A stretch of 64,000 nucleotides of DNA from DASXRU01 sp034665305 (GTDB taxonomy: Bacteria; Acidobacteriota; Blastocatellia; Pyrinomonadales; Pyrinomonadaceae): positions 280,205 through 344,204 of the forward strand of contig JAXDFZ010000001.1 of NCBI GenBank assembly GCA_034665305.1, read 5' to 3'. The notes under the pieces were generated by a model. The model saw only the letters and a program-made list of their open reading frames with translations, did not search any database and was not told the DNA's origin. The position numbers were made by a program, and so were the translations under genes. This document shows positions 18,888 to 27,060 of the stretch, in pieces (the stretch's first letter is position 1; every line of letters starts with the position of its first letter).

Positions 18888-19997
18888 ATGACAATTGAGG
18901 GCTACGCCTCGCTGCAAGGCACAACACGCTATCGCGAGCGATTTCAGAGCAGCGCGGCCGCCAATCATTATCGCTTCGAGCAGAACCTTTGGCTCTCTTC
19001 GATCGGCCTCGGGACTTACCTGGGAAACGCGGATGATGCCACCGATCGTCTGTACACTGATGCCGTGACGCGGGCCGTCGAGCTCGGAGCGAACGTCATC
19101 GATACCGCCGCCAATTATCGTTTTCAACGCAGCGAGCGGGCCATAGGCGCCGCGTTGCGAGAATTAGCGACGACTGAGGCACACGCCCGGGACCAACTTC
19201 TGATCTGCACCAAAGGCGGCTATTTGCCTTTCGATGGGGCGCCGCCGGCCGACGTCCGCTCGTACGTAGAAGAAACTTTTGTGCGGCCCGGAATTGCTAC
19301 GTTTGCCGATTTCGCCGGCGGTAGTCATTGCATGACGCCCGCCTACCTGCAGAATCAAATCGATCAGTCGCTGGCTAACCTGCAGCTTGCCTGCGTCGAC
19401 GTCTATTATGTTCATAATCCAGAATCGCAACTCGGCGTAGTCTCTGCCGAAGAGTTTTACCGGCGGCTGCGGGATGCGTTTGCATTGCTCGAGCAGAATG
19501 TCGCAGCGGGAAAGATTCGGATGTATGGAGTGGCCACCTGGAACGGTTTTCGGGTTCCAGCGGAAGCGCGCGGTTATCATTCGTTGGCGCTCATGGTGAC
19601 AACCGCCCGGGAAGCCGGCGGCGAGGACCACAACTTTCGCATCATTCAGTTGCCGTTCAACCTCGCCATGCCTGAGGCGCTGGCGCTGCCGAATCAGGAT
19701 TTGAACGGGAAGTCTGTTTCAACTTTGGAAGCGGCGGAGGCTTTGGGAATAACTGTAATGGCCAGTGCCTCCATACTTCAGGGTCGCGTGGCCAGCGGCC
19801 TCCCGCAAGAGATCCGGGAACCGCTCGGGGCCCTCGCGACGGATGCCCAAACGGCGATTCAGTTTGTTCGCTCAACGCCCGGCATAACCACGGCGCTGGT
19901 CGGCATGAGCCACCGCGCGCATGTGGAAGAGAACCTGCAACTGCTACGGGTCGAGCCGGCGCTGCCCGAGGATTTTGTTAAAGTGTTCGCAGAGTAG
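18888..19997 (+). CDS. Aldo/keto reductase family oxidoreductase
   Basis: About 369 residues from the ATG at 18888 (AAGGA upstream; an in-frame TTG at 18843 is less likely). The catalytic tetrad is visible: D and Y in DTAANYRFQRSERAIG, K in LICTKGGY, H in YYVHNPE. The C-terminal STPGITTALVGMS segment is the NADP-binding end typical of the family. It is probably a cytosolic NADPH-dependent carbonyl reductase of unknown substrate. The TAG stop lies inside a GTAGGACAGGCATTCC repeat, so the present 3' end may have been set by the repeat. Confidence 0.9.
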   Translation: MTIEGYASLQGTTRYRERFQSSAAANHYRFEQNLWLSSIGLGTYLGNADDATDRLYTDAVTRAVELGANVIDTAANYRFQRSERAIGAALRELATTEAHARDQLLICTKGGYLPFDGAPPADVRSYVEETFVRPGIATFADFAGGSHCMTPAYLQNQIDQSLANLQLACVDVYYVHNPESQLGVVSAEEFYRRLRDAFALLEQNVAAGKIRMYGVATWNGFRVPAEARGYHSLALMVTTAREAGGEDHNFRIIQLPFNLAMPEALALPNQDLNGKSVSTLEAAEALGITVMASASILQGRVASGLPQEIREPLGALATDAQTAIQFVRSTPGITTALVGMSHRAHVEENLQLLRVEPALPEDFVKVFAE

Positions 19998-20018
19998 GAC
20001 AGGCATTCCTGCCTGTCC
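19994..20018. repeat. GTAGGACAGGCA palindrome overlapping a stop codon
   Basis: A perfect hairpin with stem GGACAGGCA, loop TTCC and stem TGCCTGTCC (19997-20018), preceded by GTA. The TAG stop of the aldo-keto reductase (19995-19997) is part of the element. Other copies lie at 29580, 29621, 29661, 30210, 30247, 63579 and 63875. Confidence 0.85.
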
Positions 20019-20057
20019 ATGATTGGGGCCAGATCGCTATCCGGCGGAAAGTTCTTA

Positions 20058-20414
20058 ATGGATAAACAGTTCGATTCTTTTTCTGAGTTTTGGCCTTTTT
20101 ATGTACGGGAACACAGCCATCCCGTTACGCGCGCGCTTCATTTCTTTGGCACCACCGCGGGTCTATTTTGCCTGATCGCGTTTGTATCAATGGGCCGGTG
20201 GTGGCTCTTTCCGCTCGCTTTCGTTCCCGGCTATGGCGCGGCATGGATTGGCCATTTCTTTATCGAAAAGAACCGCCCCGCAACCTTCAAGCATCCGCTC
20301 TGGTCGTTTATTGGTGACTACAAAATGATCGGCCTGATGATCTCAGGCAAGATGGCGGAAGAAGTGGAACGAGCACAGCGCTCGGCCGGATCTTTCGATC
20401 GAACGAACGATTAG
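20058..20414 (+). CDS. Mpo1-like (DUF962) membrane protein
   Basis: 118 residues from the ATG at 20058 (GGAAAG upstream). The sequence FWPFYVREHSHPVTRALHFF and the later GYGAAWIGHFFIEKNRPATF match the DUF962/Mpo1 family, with conserved histidines in HSHP, LHF and GHFFIEKN that bind iron in yeast Mpo1 (2-hydroxy fatty acid dioxygenase). Two membrane segments lie between them. Bacterial members are mostly uncharacterised, so lipid oxidation is only suggested. Confidence 0.85.
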   Translation: MDKQFDSFSEFWPFYVREHSHPVTRALHFFGTTAGLFCLIAFVSMGRWWLFPLAFVPGYGAAWIGHFFIEKNRPATFKHPLWSFIGDYKMIGLMISGKMAEEVERAQRSAGSFDRTND

Positions 20415-20449
20415 GCAGCTCGATCCTTCCCACCCTCTCGGCGTAATGC

Positions 20450-21151
20450 TTAGCTTACGTACGCCGAGTCCGAACTCATAAACTCTCCGGCAAACACGCG
20501 CGGCATCGAGGCCAGCTTGTGAAGATTTAGAATATGCGCGACGAACCCGGTGCGCGCATAGAAGGCTTGCGAGATGCTGCCGTGTCCACGGCCCTTGGTC
20601 CGCGCCTGCACCAATTCTCCCAGGCTGCCGTTTACCGATTCGATTCCCGATGCGCGGATGCGTTCGCGGATAACCTCATAGTCTTTCTTTACGCGGTCGT
20701 AAATCACCGGGTTGTTCAGATCGAATTCCGCTGCGGCATGCAGCCTCGAGGAAGTCTCTTCGACGTTTTCGAAAATTCGACTGACGACAATCATGCTGCG
20801 CAGTTTGTCGTACAGGTGGCTGTCTGCGAAACGGTTCGCGATGACTTCAGCGGGTTCGATCATCGTAATCGCCATCGTTTCCTTGACGCGCAGTTCATTG
20901 TCCGGTCCACGTTTCAGCGGCACGACTTTCAACTCCCACGAGCCGAAATCCGGCGCTTGCAATGAATTCTGAGCCAGTCCGAGATAGCGCTCAATTACCT
21001 GGCCCGCCCAGCCCTTGTTCTTGCGACCGTTCTTCCAAACCGTGATGCTGAATTGATTGGCGAGCGGGCGCAGGTCCTTTCCGGCAAGTAAATTAATGCG
21101 ACGCAACGCCTCCTTCCGTTCGAGTTGGCTGCTGGTGATGAATAACGGCAT
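20450..21151 (-). CDS. MutH/Sau3AI-family DNA endonuclease
   Basis: 233 residues from the ATG at 21151, close to E. coli MutH (229). Catalytic residues of the PD-(D/E)XK type are E54 in AGQVIERYLG, D68 in APDFG, and E73 and K75 in SWELKVVP, matching the MutH/Sau3AI signature. MutH nicks unmethylated GATC in mismatch repair; Sau3AI relatives are restriction enzymes. There is no mutS, mutL or DNA methyltransferase here, so the job is unresolved. A longer in-frame reading begins inside the upstream repeat (MECAGRAKRRRRFG) and should not be used as the start. No clear ribosome site precedes 21151. Confidence 0.8.
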   Translation of the reverse strand: MPLFITSSQLERKEALRRINLLAGKDLRPLANQFSITVWKNGRKNKGWAGQVIERYLGLAQNSLQAPDFGSWELKVVPLKRGPDNELRVKETMAITMIEPAEVIANRFADSHLYDKLRSMIVVSRIFENVEETSSRLHAAAEFDLNNPVIYDRVKKDYEVIRERIRASGIESVNGSLGELVQARTKGRGHGSISQAFYARTGFVAHILNLHKLASMPRVFAGEFMSSDSAYVS

Positions 21152-21181
21152 CAGTTGGAAAGAGGTTCGTCTTGCGGCGAC

Positions 21182-21298
21182 TTTTTGGAGTGCGGCGGCA
21201 AGCGAAGCGCGACGCCGCTCTGGATCGTGAACACCGATCATCCAACCCGGGGATCCAAAGCGCCGTCGCCGCTTCGCTCTGCCGGCGCACTCCAAATT
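21182..21298. repeat. Inverted pair of the 45-base GGAGTGCGCC element
   Basis: Two copies (21182-21225, divergent; 21253-21298, consensus-like) in opposite orientation separated by about 27 bases, immediately upstream of the MutH-like gene. The consensus runs from TTTGGAGTGCGCCGGCAGAG to GGCGACGGCGCTTTGGAT. It creates a false start reading MECAGRAKRRRRFG. Confidence 0.85.
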
Positions 21299-21389
21299 CG
21301 TAAGAGCTTCTAAACGATGACGTGGAACTTGTCCAGACTGACAGGGGGAACGGAGGAATTGACGCTTACCAGAAATTCAGCAAGCCACT

Positions 21390-22298
21390 TTAGAAGAGTT
21401 CATTGGCGGTGAGGCGCCGCAGTTCGGCGATTGATTCTTCGGACACAGCGCGAAACACGCGCGCGTCGCAGCCGGGCGGAAGTCTTTTGACAGTGGCGGC
21501 GTCGGTGATCACAAAGGCGCAAGAGCGTAAGCCCCGTTCCCACCCGCGCACTCGCGCATCACGAAAGTCCAGCGCATCGGCGTCGAGCCCGGCCGCAACC
21601 AGGATCGCCCGGGACCACTTCAGGAACTCCGGCCAGCGCGAAACGATTGCTACGAGCGCGTCGGCAGTCGGCCGCGTCTTTCCGGTCATCTCACCAGGCA
21701 GGGAACTTGAATGCAAAAGGATCGGTTCGGCGCCGGTGGGCAACGCTTCATGCACCGCCTGGCCCTGGGAATACATAGCGACCACTAAGGCGTTTGCCAG
21801 AAGTTTGGCGTCGCGACACGTTTCTAAGTCCGCGCCACTGACGGGAAGGCGAATCGCATCAGCGATCTCTTCGACCAGTATTTCGCGTAGCTCCGGATCA
21901 GGTTCAACTACCACCACATGATCCGGTGGTTGCATCTCCAGTTGATGATGCAGGCGCGAGCGAATTTCTTCGGGCGTGAAACCCTTCTCGCGTGCCGTTT
22001 TTACCAGCGCCGCGGCCAGATGGTCCAACTCCAGCAAACCCTCAAGCTTCGGCTCGGCGGCCAGCTCGCGAACATACACACCGCTGCCTTTGCGAAAGTC
22101 TACCCAGCCGCGCTGGGCCAACTCGCGATAAGCAGCGCTGACGGTGTTGGAATGGATGGCGAAGCGGCGGGCCAATTCGCGCGTGCTGGGCAGACGTTCA
22201 CCGGCGGGCAAATCGCGACTGACAATACCGAGCTTGATCTGTCGCACCAGTTGCTCACGCAAGGGCACTTCACTGCTTTTGGAAAGCCAAAGACGCAC
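21390..22298 (-). CDS. GntR-family transcriptional regulator
   Basis: 302 residues. The N-terminal winged helix of the GntR type is clear: VPLREQLVRQIKLGIVSRDL, then LPSTRELARRFAIHSNTVSA and the wing GWVDFRKGSGVYVREL. The C-terminal 200 residues do not show the aminotransferase-like MocR domain or a clear UTRA/FCD fold, but read like an alpha/beta domain with repeated VVVEPDPELREIL-type strands resembling periplasmic-binding or receiver folds. Effector and targets are unknown. The gene stands alone between repeats. Confidence 0.88.
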   Translation of the reverse strand: MRLWLSKSSEVPLREQLVRQIKLGIVSRDLPAGERLPSTRELARRFAIHSNTVSAAYRELAQRGWVDFRKGSGVYVRELAAEPKLEGLLELDHLAAALVKTAREKGFTPEEIRSRLHHQLEMQPPDHVVVVEPDPELREILVEEIADAIRLPVSGADLETCRDAKLLANALVVAMYSQGQAVHEALPTGAEPILLHSSSLPGEMTGKTRPTADALVAIVSRWPEFLKWSRAILVAAGLDADALDFRDARVRGWERGLRSCAFVITDAATVKRLPPGCDARVFRAVSEESIAELRRLTANELF

Positions 22299-22308
22299 GT
22301 TTCGATTT

Positions 22309-22411
22309 CGGATTTCAGATTGCGGAATGCGGATTTGAAGAGGGGTTACAGTGTTAAGTGAACTTCCCGTTCCTTAAGTTCCGCAATCCGAAATCCGCAA
22401 CCCGCAATCAC
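22309..22411. repeat. Inverted pair of CGGATTGCGGAATGCGGATT words
   Basis: The left arm near 22309-22341 and right arm near 22378-22411 are imperfect reverse complements made of the words GATTGCGGA and AATGCGGATT. The right arm touches the stop codon of the Gly-rich gene. The same words flank the two tRNA-Ser genes. Confidence 0.7.
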
Positions 22412-22986
22412 TTCGGGCCGGCTATGCGGCCGCCGCCGCCCTGACCGCCGCGGGTTCCGCCGCCTTTCTTTTTCGCGCCACCGGCCCCGCCTTTGCGCGG
22501 ACTGCCGGGAGTGCTGCCCGAGCCGCGCTTGGCGGACTGGCCTGGTTGTCTCTCGTTGGCGCCGCTCTTGGGTCCGGCTTTGATCGCCGGGCGAGTCGCC
22601 CCACCGCGACCACCGGAACTACCGCGACTGCCGCCCTTGCCGGCTCCGCCTTTGCTGCTGCCTTTGGTTCCGGATTTGGAAGGCCGCTTCTTTCCTTTGC
22701 CGCCGGTGCTGCCGTGACCGCCGCCCGCATTGCCGCCGGTTTTGGCGCCGCCCTTCACGCCGGTGCGCCGGCCGCCTTTCATTTCTTTGTAGGTAGAACT
22801 GTCGTCACTGCCAGCCGCGCCGCCTCCTTCCTCTCCGGCGGATCCGCCGAAAGCGAAACCAGTAGTGCGTCCCATCGCTGTGCCTCCCGAACCGGAATCT
22901 TCCCGGCTCGCTGCTTCGCTTTCACTCGCCCCGCCAACATCGGTCCCACGATTTGAACTCTGATTGCCCTTGTTTTGCTTAGCCAC
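22408..22986 (-). CDS. Gly/Lys/Ser-rich disordered basic protein
   Basis: 192 residues from a GTG at 22986 preceded by GAGGAGAGA, a strong ribosome site that supports reality despite low complexity. The first 80 residues are mixed (NKGNQSSNRGTDVGG, SYKEMKGG-like); the rest is dominated by GGKGKKRPSKSG, GKGGSRGSSGGRGG and GGGTRGGQGGGGR. There is no signal peptide or folded domain. Composition suggests a disordered, positively charged protein that could bind nucleic acid or polyanions; that is inference. The opposite strand is also open over much of it, as expected for biased composition. Confidence 0.6.
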   Translation of the reverse strand: MAKQNKGNQSSNRGTDVGGASESEAASREDSGSGGTAMGRTTGFAFGGSAGEEGGGAAGSDDSSTYKEMKGGRRTGVKGGAKTGGNAGGGHGSTGGKGKKRPSKSGTKGSSKGGAGKGGSRGSSGGRGGATRPAIKAGPKSGANERQPGQSAKRGSGSTPGSPRKGGAGGAKKKGGGTRGGQGGGGRIAGPK

Positions 22987-23162
22987 TTGAATCTCTCCTC
23001 GTTTGAAACAGGTTGGTGAACCCGTGCGCATCGGCAGCCATTCGGGTTCGTTAGCTTTGCTTGTAAATTTGGGTGGCAGAATATCACAACGGCAAGAATG
23101 GTAGGCAAGCGACAACTTGCGTTACCGCACCACTATAAATACGATGCAGGTGGAACATTCCA

Positions 23163-23711
23163 ATGGACACGCTCTCTTCATCACTGGCGGTGCTGACCGC
23201 CATGATCACGCCCGCGGTTTTGATTTCCGCCAGCGGCACGATGATTCTGTCGACTTCAACTCGTTTGGGCCGGGTGGTGGATCGCGTGCGCTCGCTCTCA
23301 GATCGGCTGGAAGAGATTTCGCGCGATCATCCGGCGAAGACGGAGTTCCTGGAAGAGCGACGCGCAATGTTGTTCGATCAACTGGATAAACTGACCAGCC
23401 GTTCGCGTTTGCTGCAACGCGGCCTGACCAGCTTTTATGTTGCGGTAGCAATCTTTGTCGCAACCAGTGTAGCAATCGGTTTAGTGGCGGTTACCGCCAC
23501 GCGCTACAGTTGGATACCGATTGTGATGGGACTGTTAGGGGCGTGCCTTTTGTTTTATGGCAGCATGTTGCTGATCTTCGAAGCGCGGCTGGCCCTGAGT
23601 ACCACGCACGCCGAGATGGATTTTCTCTGGGGCATCACCAAGCGCTACATGCCGGAGGAGTTACTGCAGCAACACAAGCCGCACTTCGTGCATTTTCGAA
23701 AACATGAGTGA
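23163..23711 (+). CDS. DUF2721 membrane protein
   Basis: 182 residues with three predicted membrane helices: residues about 5-27 (SLAVLTAMITPAVLISASGT), about 87-108 and about 115-138. A charged cytosolic-type loop with a heptad-like stretch (VRSLSDRLEEISRDHPAKTE) lies between the first two. This organisation and the AVLISASGTMILS opening match DUF2721, a family of unknown function common in proteobacteria and acidobacteria. The gene stands alone. Confidence 0.82.
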   Translation: MDTLSSSLAVLTAMITPAVLISASGTMILSTSTRLGRVVDRVRSLSDRLEEISRDHPAKTEFLEERRAMLFDQLDKLTSRSRLLQRGLTSFYVAVAIFVATSVAIGLVAVTATRYSWIPIVMGLLGACLLFYGSMLLIFEARLALSTTHAEMDFLWGITKRYMPEELLQQHKPHFVHFRKHE

Positions 23712-23822
23712 GAGCCAGAGGTCGGGGGTCGGGGGTCGGAGGGCGGAGAACAGAGAACGGAGATCAGAGTCGGGGATACTTGTTGATTCAATACGAGCTT
23801 TAGTAACACAACTACCCAGACT

Positions 23823-23856
23823 TGCAGTCAGGAAGGGCGGCTTGCCCCCGCTCTTC
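23823..23856 (+). repeat. Single arm of the GCAGTCAGGAAGG...GCCCCCGCTCT repeat
   Basis: GCAGTCAGGAAGGGCGGCTT followed by GCCCCCGCTCTT lies just before the radical SAM start. Two inverted copies of this sequence are inserted inside gnd at 45992-46094. Confidence 0.8.
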
Positions 23857-23867
23857 CCCTCACAACA

Positions 23868-24917
23868 ATGGACACAGCGGAAAACTTTAACTCCATAGCT
23901 GCAAACTGGAAGGGCCCGTCTTACCTGCGATTGCTTAACTCGGGCGAGTTGGAGAGCCGCGTCGTCGCGCTGGAAAACCTACTCGCCAGCTGCAATATCT
24001 GTCCCCGCGATTGCTTCAACAACCGGTTGGAGAATGAAATCGCCGCCTGTTATTCAGGACGCCTGCCGATCGTTTCCAGTTACACCGCGCATTTTGGCGA
24101 AGAGCCCGCCCTCGTCGGCACCCACGGCGCCGGCAATATTTTTTTCGGCAACTGCAACCTGCGCTGCGTCTACTGCCAGAACTATCAAATCTCGCAAACG
24201 CACAAAGAGCAGCTCAAGAACGAAGTCACTCACGAGCGCCTGGCCGAGATGATGCTGGAGTTACAGGCGCGCGGCTGTCACAACATCAACTTCGTTTCGC
24301 CTACGCATTTTGCGCCGCAAATGGCCCGCGCAATTCTGATCGCAGCCGAACAGGGACTGCGTCTGCCAATCGTTTACAACACCAACGCGTACGATTCGGT
24401 GGAGGTCCTGCGCCTGCTGGATGGCATCGTTGATGTCTATTTGCCCGATTTGAAATACGCCGAAAACGAAGCCGGCTATTTGTATTCAAAGGTTAAGAGT
24501 TACAAAGACTGCGCGCGCCTGGCTATCGCCGAGATGTATCGCCAGATGGGTGATGAGCCGGTTTTCCATTCCGATGGTTTGTTGCGACGCGGCTTGATAA
24601 TCCGTCTGTTGGTACTGCCGAATGACATTGCCGGCGTGCGTGAGTCGTTGCAGTGGATTAAGGAAGAGCTAAGCCCGCGAGTAACAATCTCTTTGATGGC
24701 GCAGTACTACGCGACCAATCAAGCGGCCACCAACGAGCGGTTCGTGTTGCTTTCGCGACGGATCACCGAGTCGGAATGGCTGCGCGCCGCTGCCTTGCTG
24801 GAAGAGTTTGGGATGGAAGAAGGTTGGATGCAGGAGTACGACGGCGCCGCGCATTACTACCGGCCGGATTTCAGCGATAGCGACAAGCCATTCCGGGACA
24901 TACGGGATTTCCAATGA
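23868..24917 (+). CDS. Radical SAM protein, PflX type (COG1313)
   Basis: 349 residues. The radical SAM cluster motif CNLRCVYC supplies C96, C100 and C103. An additional N-terminal cysteine group (CNICPRDCFNN, C42-C49) and C61 are typical of the PflX branch of pyruvate-formate-lyase-activase homologues. Later blocks are VYNTNAYDSVEVLRLLDGIV and YLPDLKYAE. Members cleave S-adenosylmethionine; the substrate of this branch is not established. No glycyl radical enzyme is nearby. The start ATG overlaps the end of a repeat-rich leader. Confidence 0.88.
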   Translation: MDTAENFNSIAANWKGPSYLRLLNSGELESRVVALENLLASCNICPRDCFNNRLENEIAACYSGRLPIVSSYTAHFGEEPALVGTHGAGNIFFGNCNLRCVYCQNYQISQTHKEQLKNEVTHERLAEMMLELQARGCHNINFVSPTHFAPQMARAILIAAEQGLRLPIVYNTNAYDSVEVLRLLDGIVDVYLPDLKYAENEAGYLYSKVKSYKDCARLAIAEMYRQMGDEPVFHSDGLLRRGLIIRLLVLPNDIAGVRESLQWIKEELSPRVTISLMAQYYATNQAATNERFVLLSRRITESEWLRAAALLEEFGMEEGWMQEYDGAAHYYRPDFSDSDKPFRDIRDFQ

Positions 24918-25035
24918 ACTGAGGCTGAATCACTGGGTTACGTTGCACAAAAAGGCCGATCGTGGTTTTCAGTAATTATCTACTTGACTGCCTGCGGGTT
25001 CCCGGTGAAAGAAGGCCCGCTGAACAGAGAGTCGC

Positions 25036-25356
25036 GTGTTTAGAGTTATGAATAAACGAACTCGTCAAGGCATCGCCGCAGCCATAGGCGTAACTTTCAT
25101 GAGCTTGTGTCTGGTGGGAGACGCCGTTGCTTTTGCACTAGGCTATCCTAATCTTGGTAACTGCTTACAGGTTGTATCTTTTTGGCCCCAACGAATATTC
25201 GTGCCTTTGTTTAGCCGTCTTGGTTTCGAATCGACTTGGTTTCCCCACCCGTTCGCGTTTCTTGCAAGTTTTGCCTTTGCTATTTCTCTCTATTCCTTTT
25301 TGGCGTATTGCGTGTTGTGGCTCGTTGCGAAAGCGAGAAGTGTCGTCACCCTCTAG
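25036..25356 (+). CDS. Small membrane protein of unknown function
   Basis: 106 residues from a GTG at 25036; an ATG at 25048 gives 102. Two hydrophobic segments are visible, about residues 12-35 and about 73-98 (FAFLASFAFAISLYSFLAYC), with an aromatic-rich linker. I do not recognise a family. Base composition is somewhat more AT-rich than the neighbours, hinting at different ancestry. Coding status is likely but unproven. Confidence 0.5.
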   Translation: MFRVMNKRTRQGIAAAIGVTFMSLCLVGDAVAFALGYPNLGNCLQVVSFWPQRIFVPLFSRLGFESTWFPHPFAFLASFAFAISLYSFLAYCVLWLVAKARSVVTL

Positions 25357-25420
25357 AGCCCCCTGAACAGGAATCACCCCTGGAGGGCGTAACCAGTTCG
25401 CGGTGCAGTTCGATCTCGTC

Positions 25421-26917
25421 TCACTCGACAAACTCGCCCTTGCGAATCGCTTCCGCAACCTTTTCAATATCAGAAGACAGGGCCCGATCTTCAATTAGCC
25501 TGGGCACGTGCCGCCGCACGATTTCGTAACCGCGGCGCACACCCACGCCGGGTAGCAGCGGCGCGCGATATTCCAGACCTTCGGCTGCCGCCAACAACTC
25601 AATTGCGATCACGTACTCAGCGTTCTGAACAATCGTGCGCAGTTTCGTCGCCGCGGTCATGCCCATTGAAACGTGATCTTCTTTGCCACCGGACGTTGGC
25701 AGGTTATCGATGCTGGCGGGATGGGCCAGGATCTTCATTTCATTCAAAAGCGCAACGGCCGTGACCTGCGCAATCATGTAGCCGGATGAAGTGCCGGGAT
25801 CGGTAGTCAGGAAAGGCGGCAGGCCTTCATTCAGATCAGGATTGATCAAACGCTCGGTACGGCGTTCACTGATGCTAGCGAGATCAGTTAAAGCAATCGC
25901 CGCAAAATCCAGCACCAGGGCGACCGGGGCGCCGTGAAAATTTCCTCCTGACAACACTTCTTCTGTGTCCGAGAACACCACCGGATTATCCGTGACACTG
26001 CCGGTTTCAGTTTCCACGACATTGCGCGCATGCGTCAGCGCATCGCGCACGGCGCCGTGTACCTGCGGCATGCAACGCAGGCTGTATGCGTCCTGCACCC
26101 GGGGATCGTTTCGAATATGCGATTCGCGAATTTGACTGTCGCGGAGGAGTTCGCGCAGATGCGCCGCCGTTTCGATTTGCCCCGTGTGCGGGCGGGCCTC
26201 ATGCAGCCGCTCGTCGAAGGCGACGGGAGTGCCGCGCAACGCTTCGAGCGTCATCGCTCCGGAAAGATCGGCAATGCCGGCGAGGCGGCTCGCGCGATGC
26301 AACATCAGTCCGCCGACTGCGCACATGGCCTGCGTGCCGTTTAAGAGTGCGAGGCCTTCCTTCGCCTCTAGTTGGATTGGTTCGATTCCGGCGAGGCGAA
26401 GTGCTTCCGCGCCGGGCATCCGCTCTTTGCGATAAAACGCTTCGCCTTCGCCGATTACTACGAGCGCGAGATGGGCGAGGGGCGCGAGATCGCCGCTGGC
26501 GCCGACTGAACCTTTTTCCGGAATGACCGGAGTCACGCCGTGCTCCAACATAGCCAGCAGCACGTCAATAACTTCGGGACGCGCGCCGCTGTATCCGCGC
26601 GCCAGCACGTTCGCGCGCAGCAACAACATGGCGCGTGCTTCCGCAATTGACAGCGGTAGGCCCACGCCACAGGCGGTGCTGCGCACGAGATTCAGTTGCA
26701 GTTGGCGAAGATCACCCGGTGGGACGTGAACGTCAGAGAGTCTGCCAAAGCCCGTGTTTACGCCGTACACGATGCGGCCCTCGGCAAGGATCTTTTCGAC
26801 GACGCGCCGGGACCGGCTCACGCGTTCGCGGGCCTGAGCCGAAAGAGTTATGGGTTCATCGCCGGAAGCGACGTTTGATATTAGTTCTAAGGAGAGTTTT
26901 TGACCGTCGAGTTCCAT
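25421..26917 (-). CDS. hutH: Histidine ammonia-lyase
   Basis: Deaminates L-histidine to urocanate, the first step of histidine catabolism, in the cytoplasm. 498 residues, normal for HutH. The Ala-Ser-Gly triplet that cyclises into the MIO cofactor is A140-S141-G142 in GSVGASGDLAPLAHL. The catalytic tyrosine is Y51 in YGVNTGFGRLSDV. Other blocks are LALLNGTQAM and SVTDNPVVF. No hutU, hutI or hutG is within the window, so the pathway is not clustered here. Phenylalanine/tyrosine ammonia-lyases share the fold, but the full-length match favours histidine. Confidence 0.93.
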   Translation of the reverse strand: MELDGQKLSLELISNVASGDEPITLSAQARERVSRSRRVVEKILAEGRIVYGVNTGFGRLSDVHVPPGDLRQLQLNLVRSTACGVGLPLSIAEARAMLLLRANVLARGYSGARPEVIDVLLAMLEHGVTPVIPEKGSVGASGDLAPLAHLALVVIGEGEAFYRKERMPGAEALRLAGIEPIQLEAKEGLALLNGTQAMCAVGGLMLHRASRLAGIADLSGAMTLEALRGTPVAFDERLHEARPHTGQIETAAHLRELLRDSQIRESHIRNDPRVQDAYSLRCMPQVHGAVRDALTHARNVVETETGSVTDNPVVFSDTEEVLSGGNFHGAPVALVLDFAAIALTDLASISERRTERLINPDLNEGLPPFLTTDPGTSSGYMIAQVTAVALLNEMKILAHPASIDNLPTSGGKEDHVSMGMTAATKLRTIVQNAEYVIAIELLAAAEGLEYRAPLLPGVGVRRGYEIVRRHVPRLIEDRALSSDIEKVAEAIRKGEFVE

Positions 26918-26928
26918 AAAAGAATCCG

Positions 26929-27060
26929 CAGATTACACAGAGCAAGCAGTTTGAAAGCAACGCCGAAAAATGAGAGTCGGCCGTCATTCCCATTGCAGTC
27001 TGTGTAATCTGCGTAATCTGCGGATTAACTGCTCACTGCCCACCGCCCACTGCCCTCTGA
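26929..27060. repeat. Repeat-rich gap (AATCTGCGTAATCTGCGGATT and GCCCACTGCC words)
   Basis: This 143-base gap between hutH and the DUF2270 gene is made of TAATCTGCG words in opposite orientations (26929-26950 and 26998-27027) and CACTGCCCACCGCCCACTGC words at 27032-27055. Related words occur at 9957, 10028, 42672 and 50174. Confidence 0.65.

Noticed and set aside
20450..21295. Longer MutH-like protein starting at 21295
   Set aside because: The first 48 residues are translated from the inverted GGAGTGCGCC repeat; the family-length protein begins at 21151.
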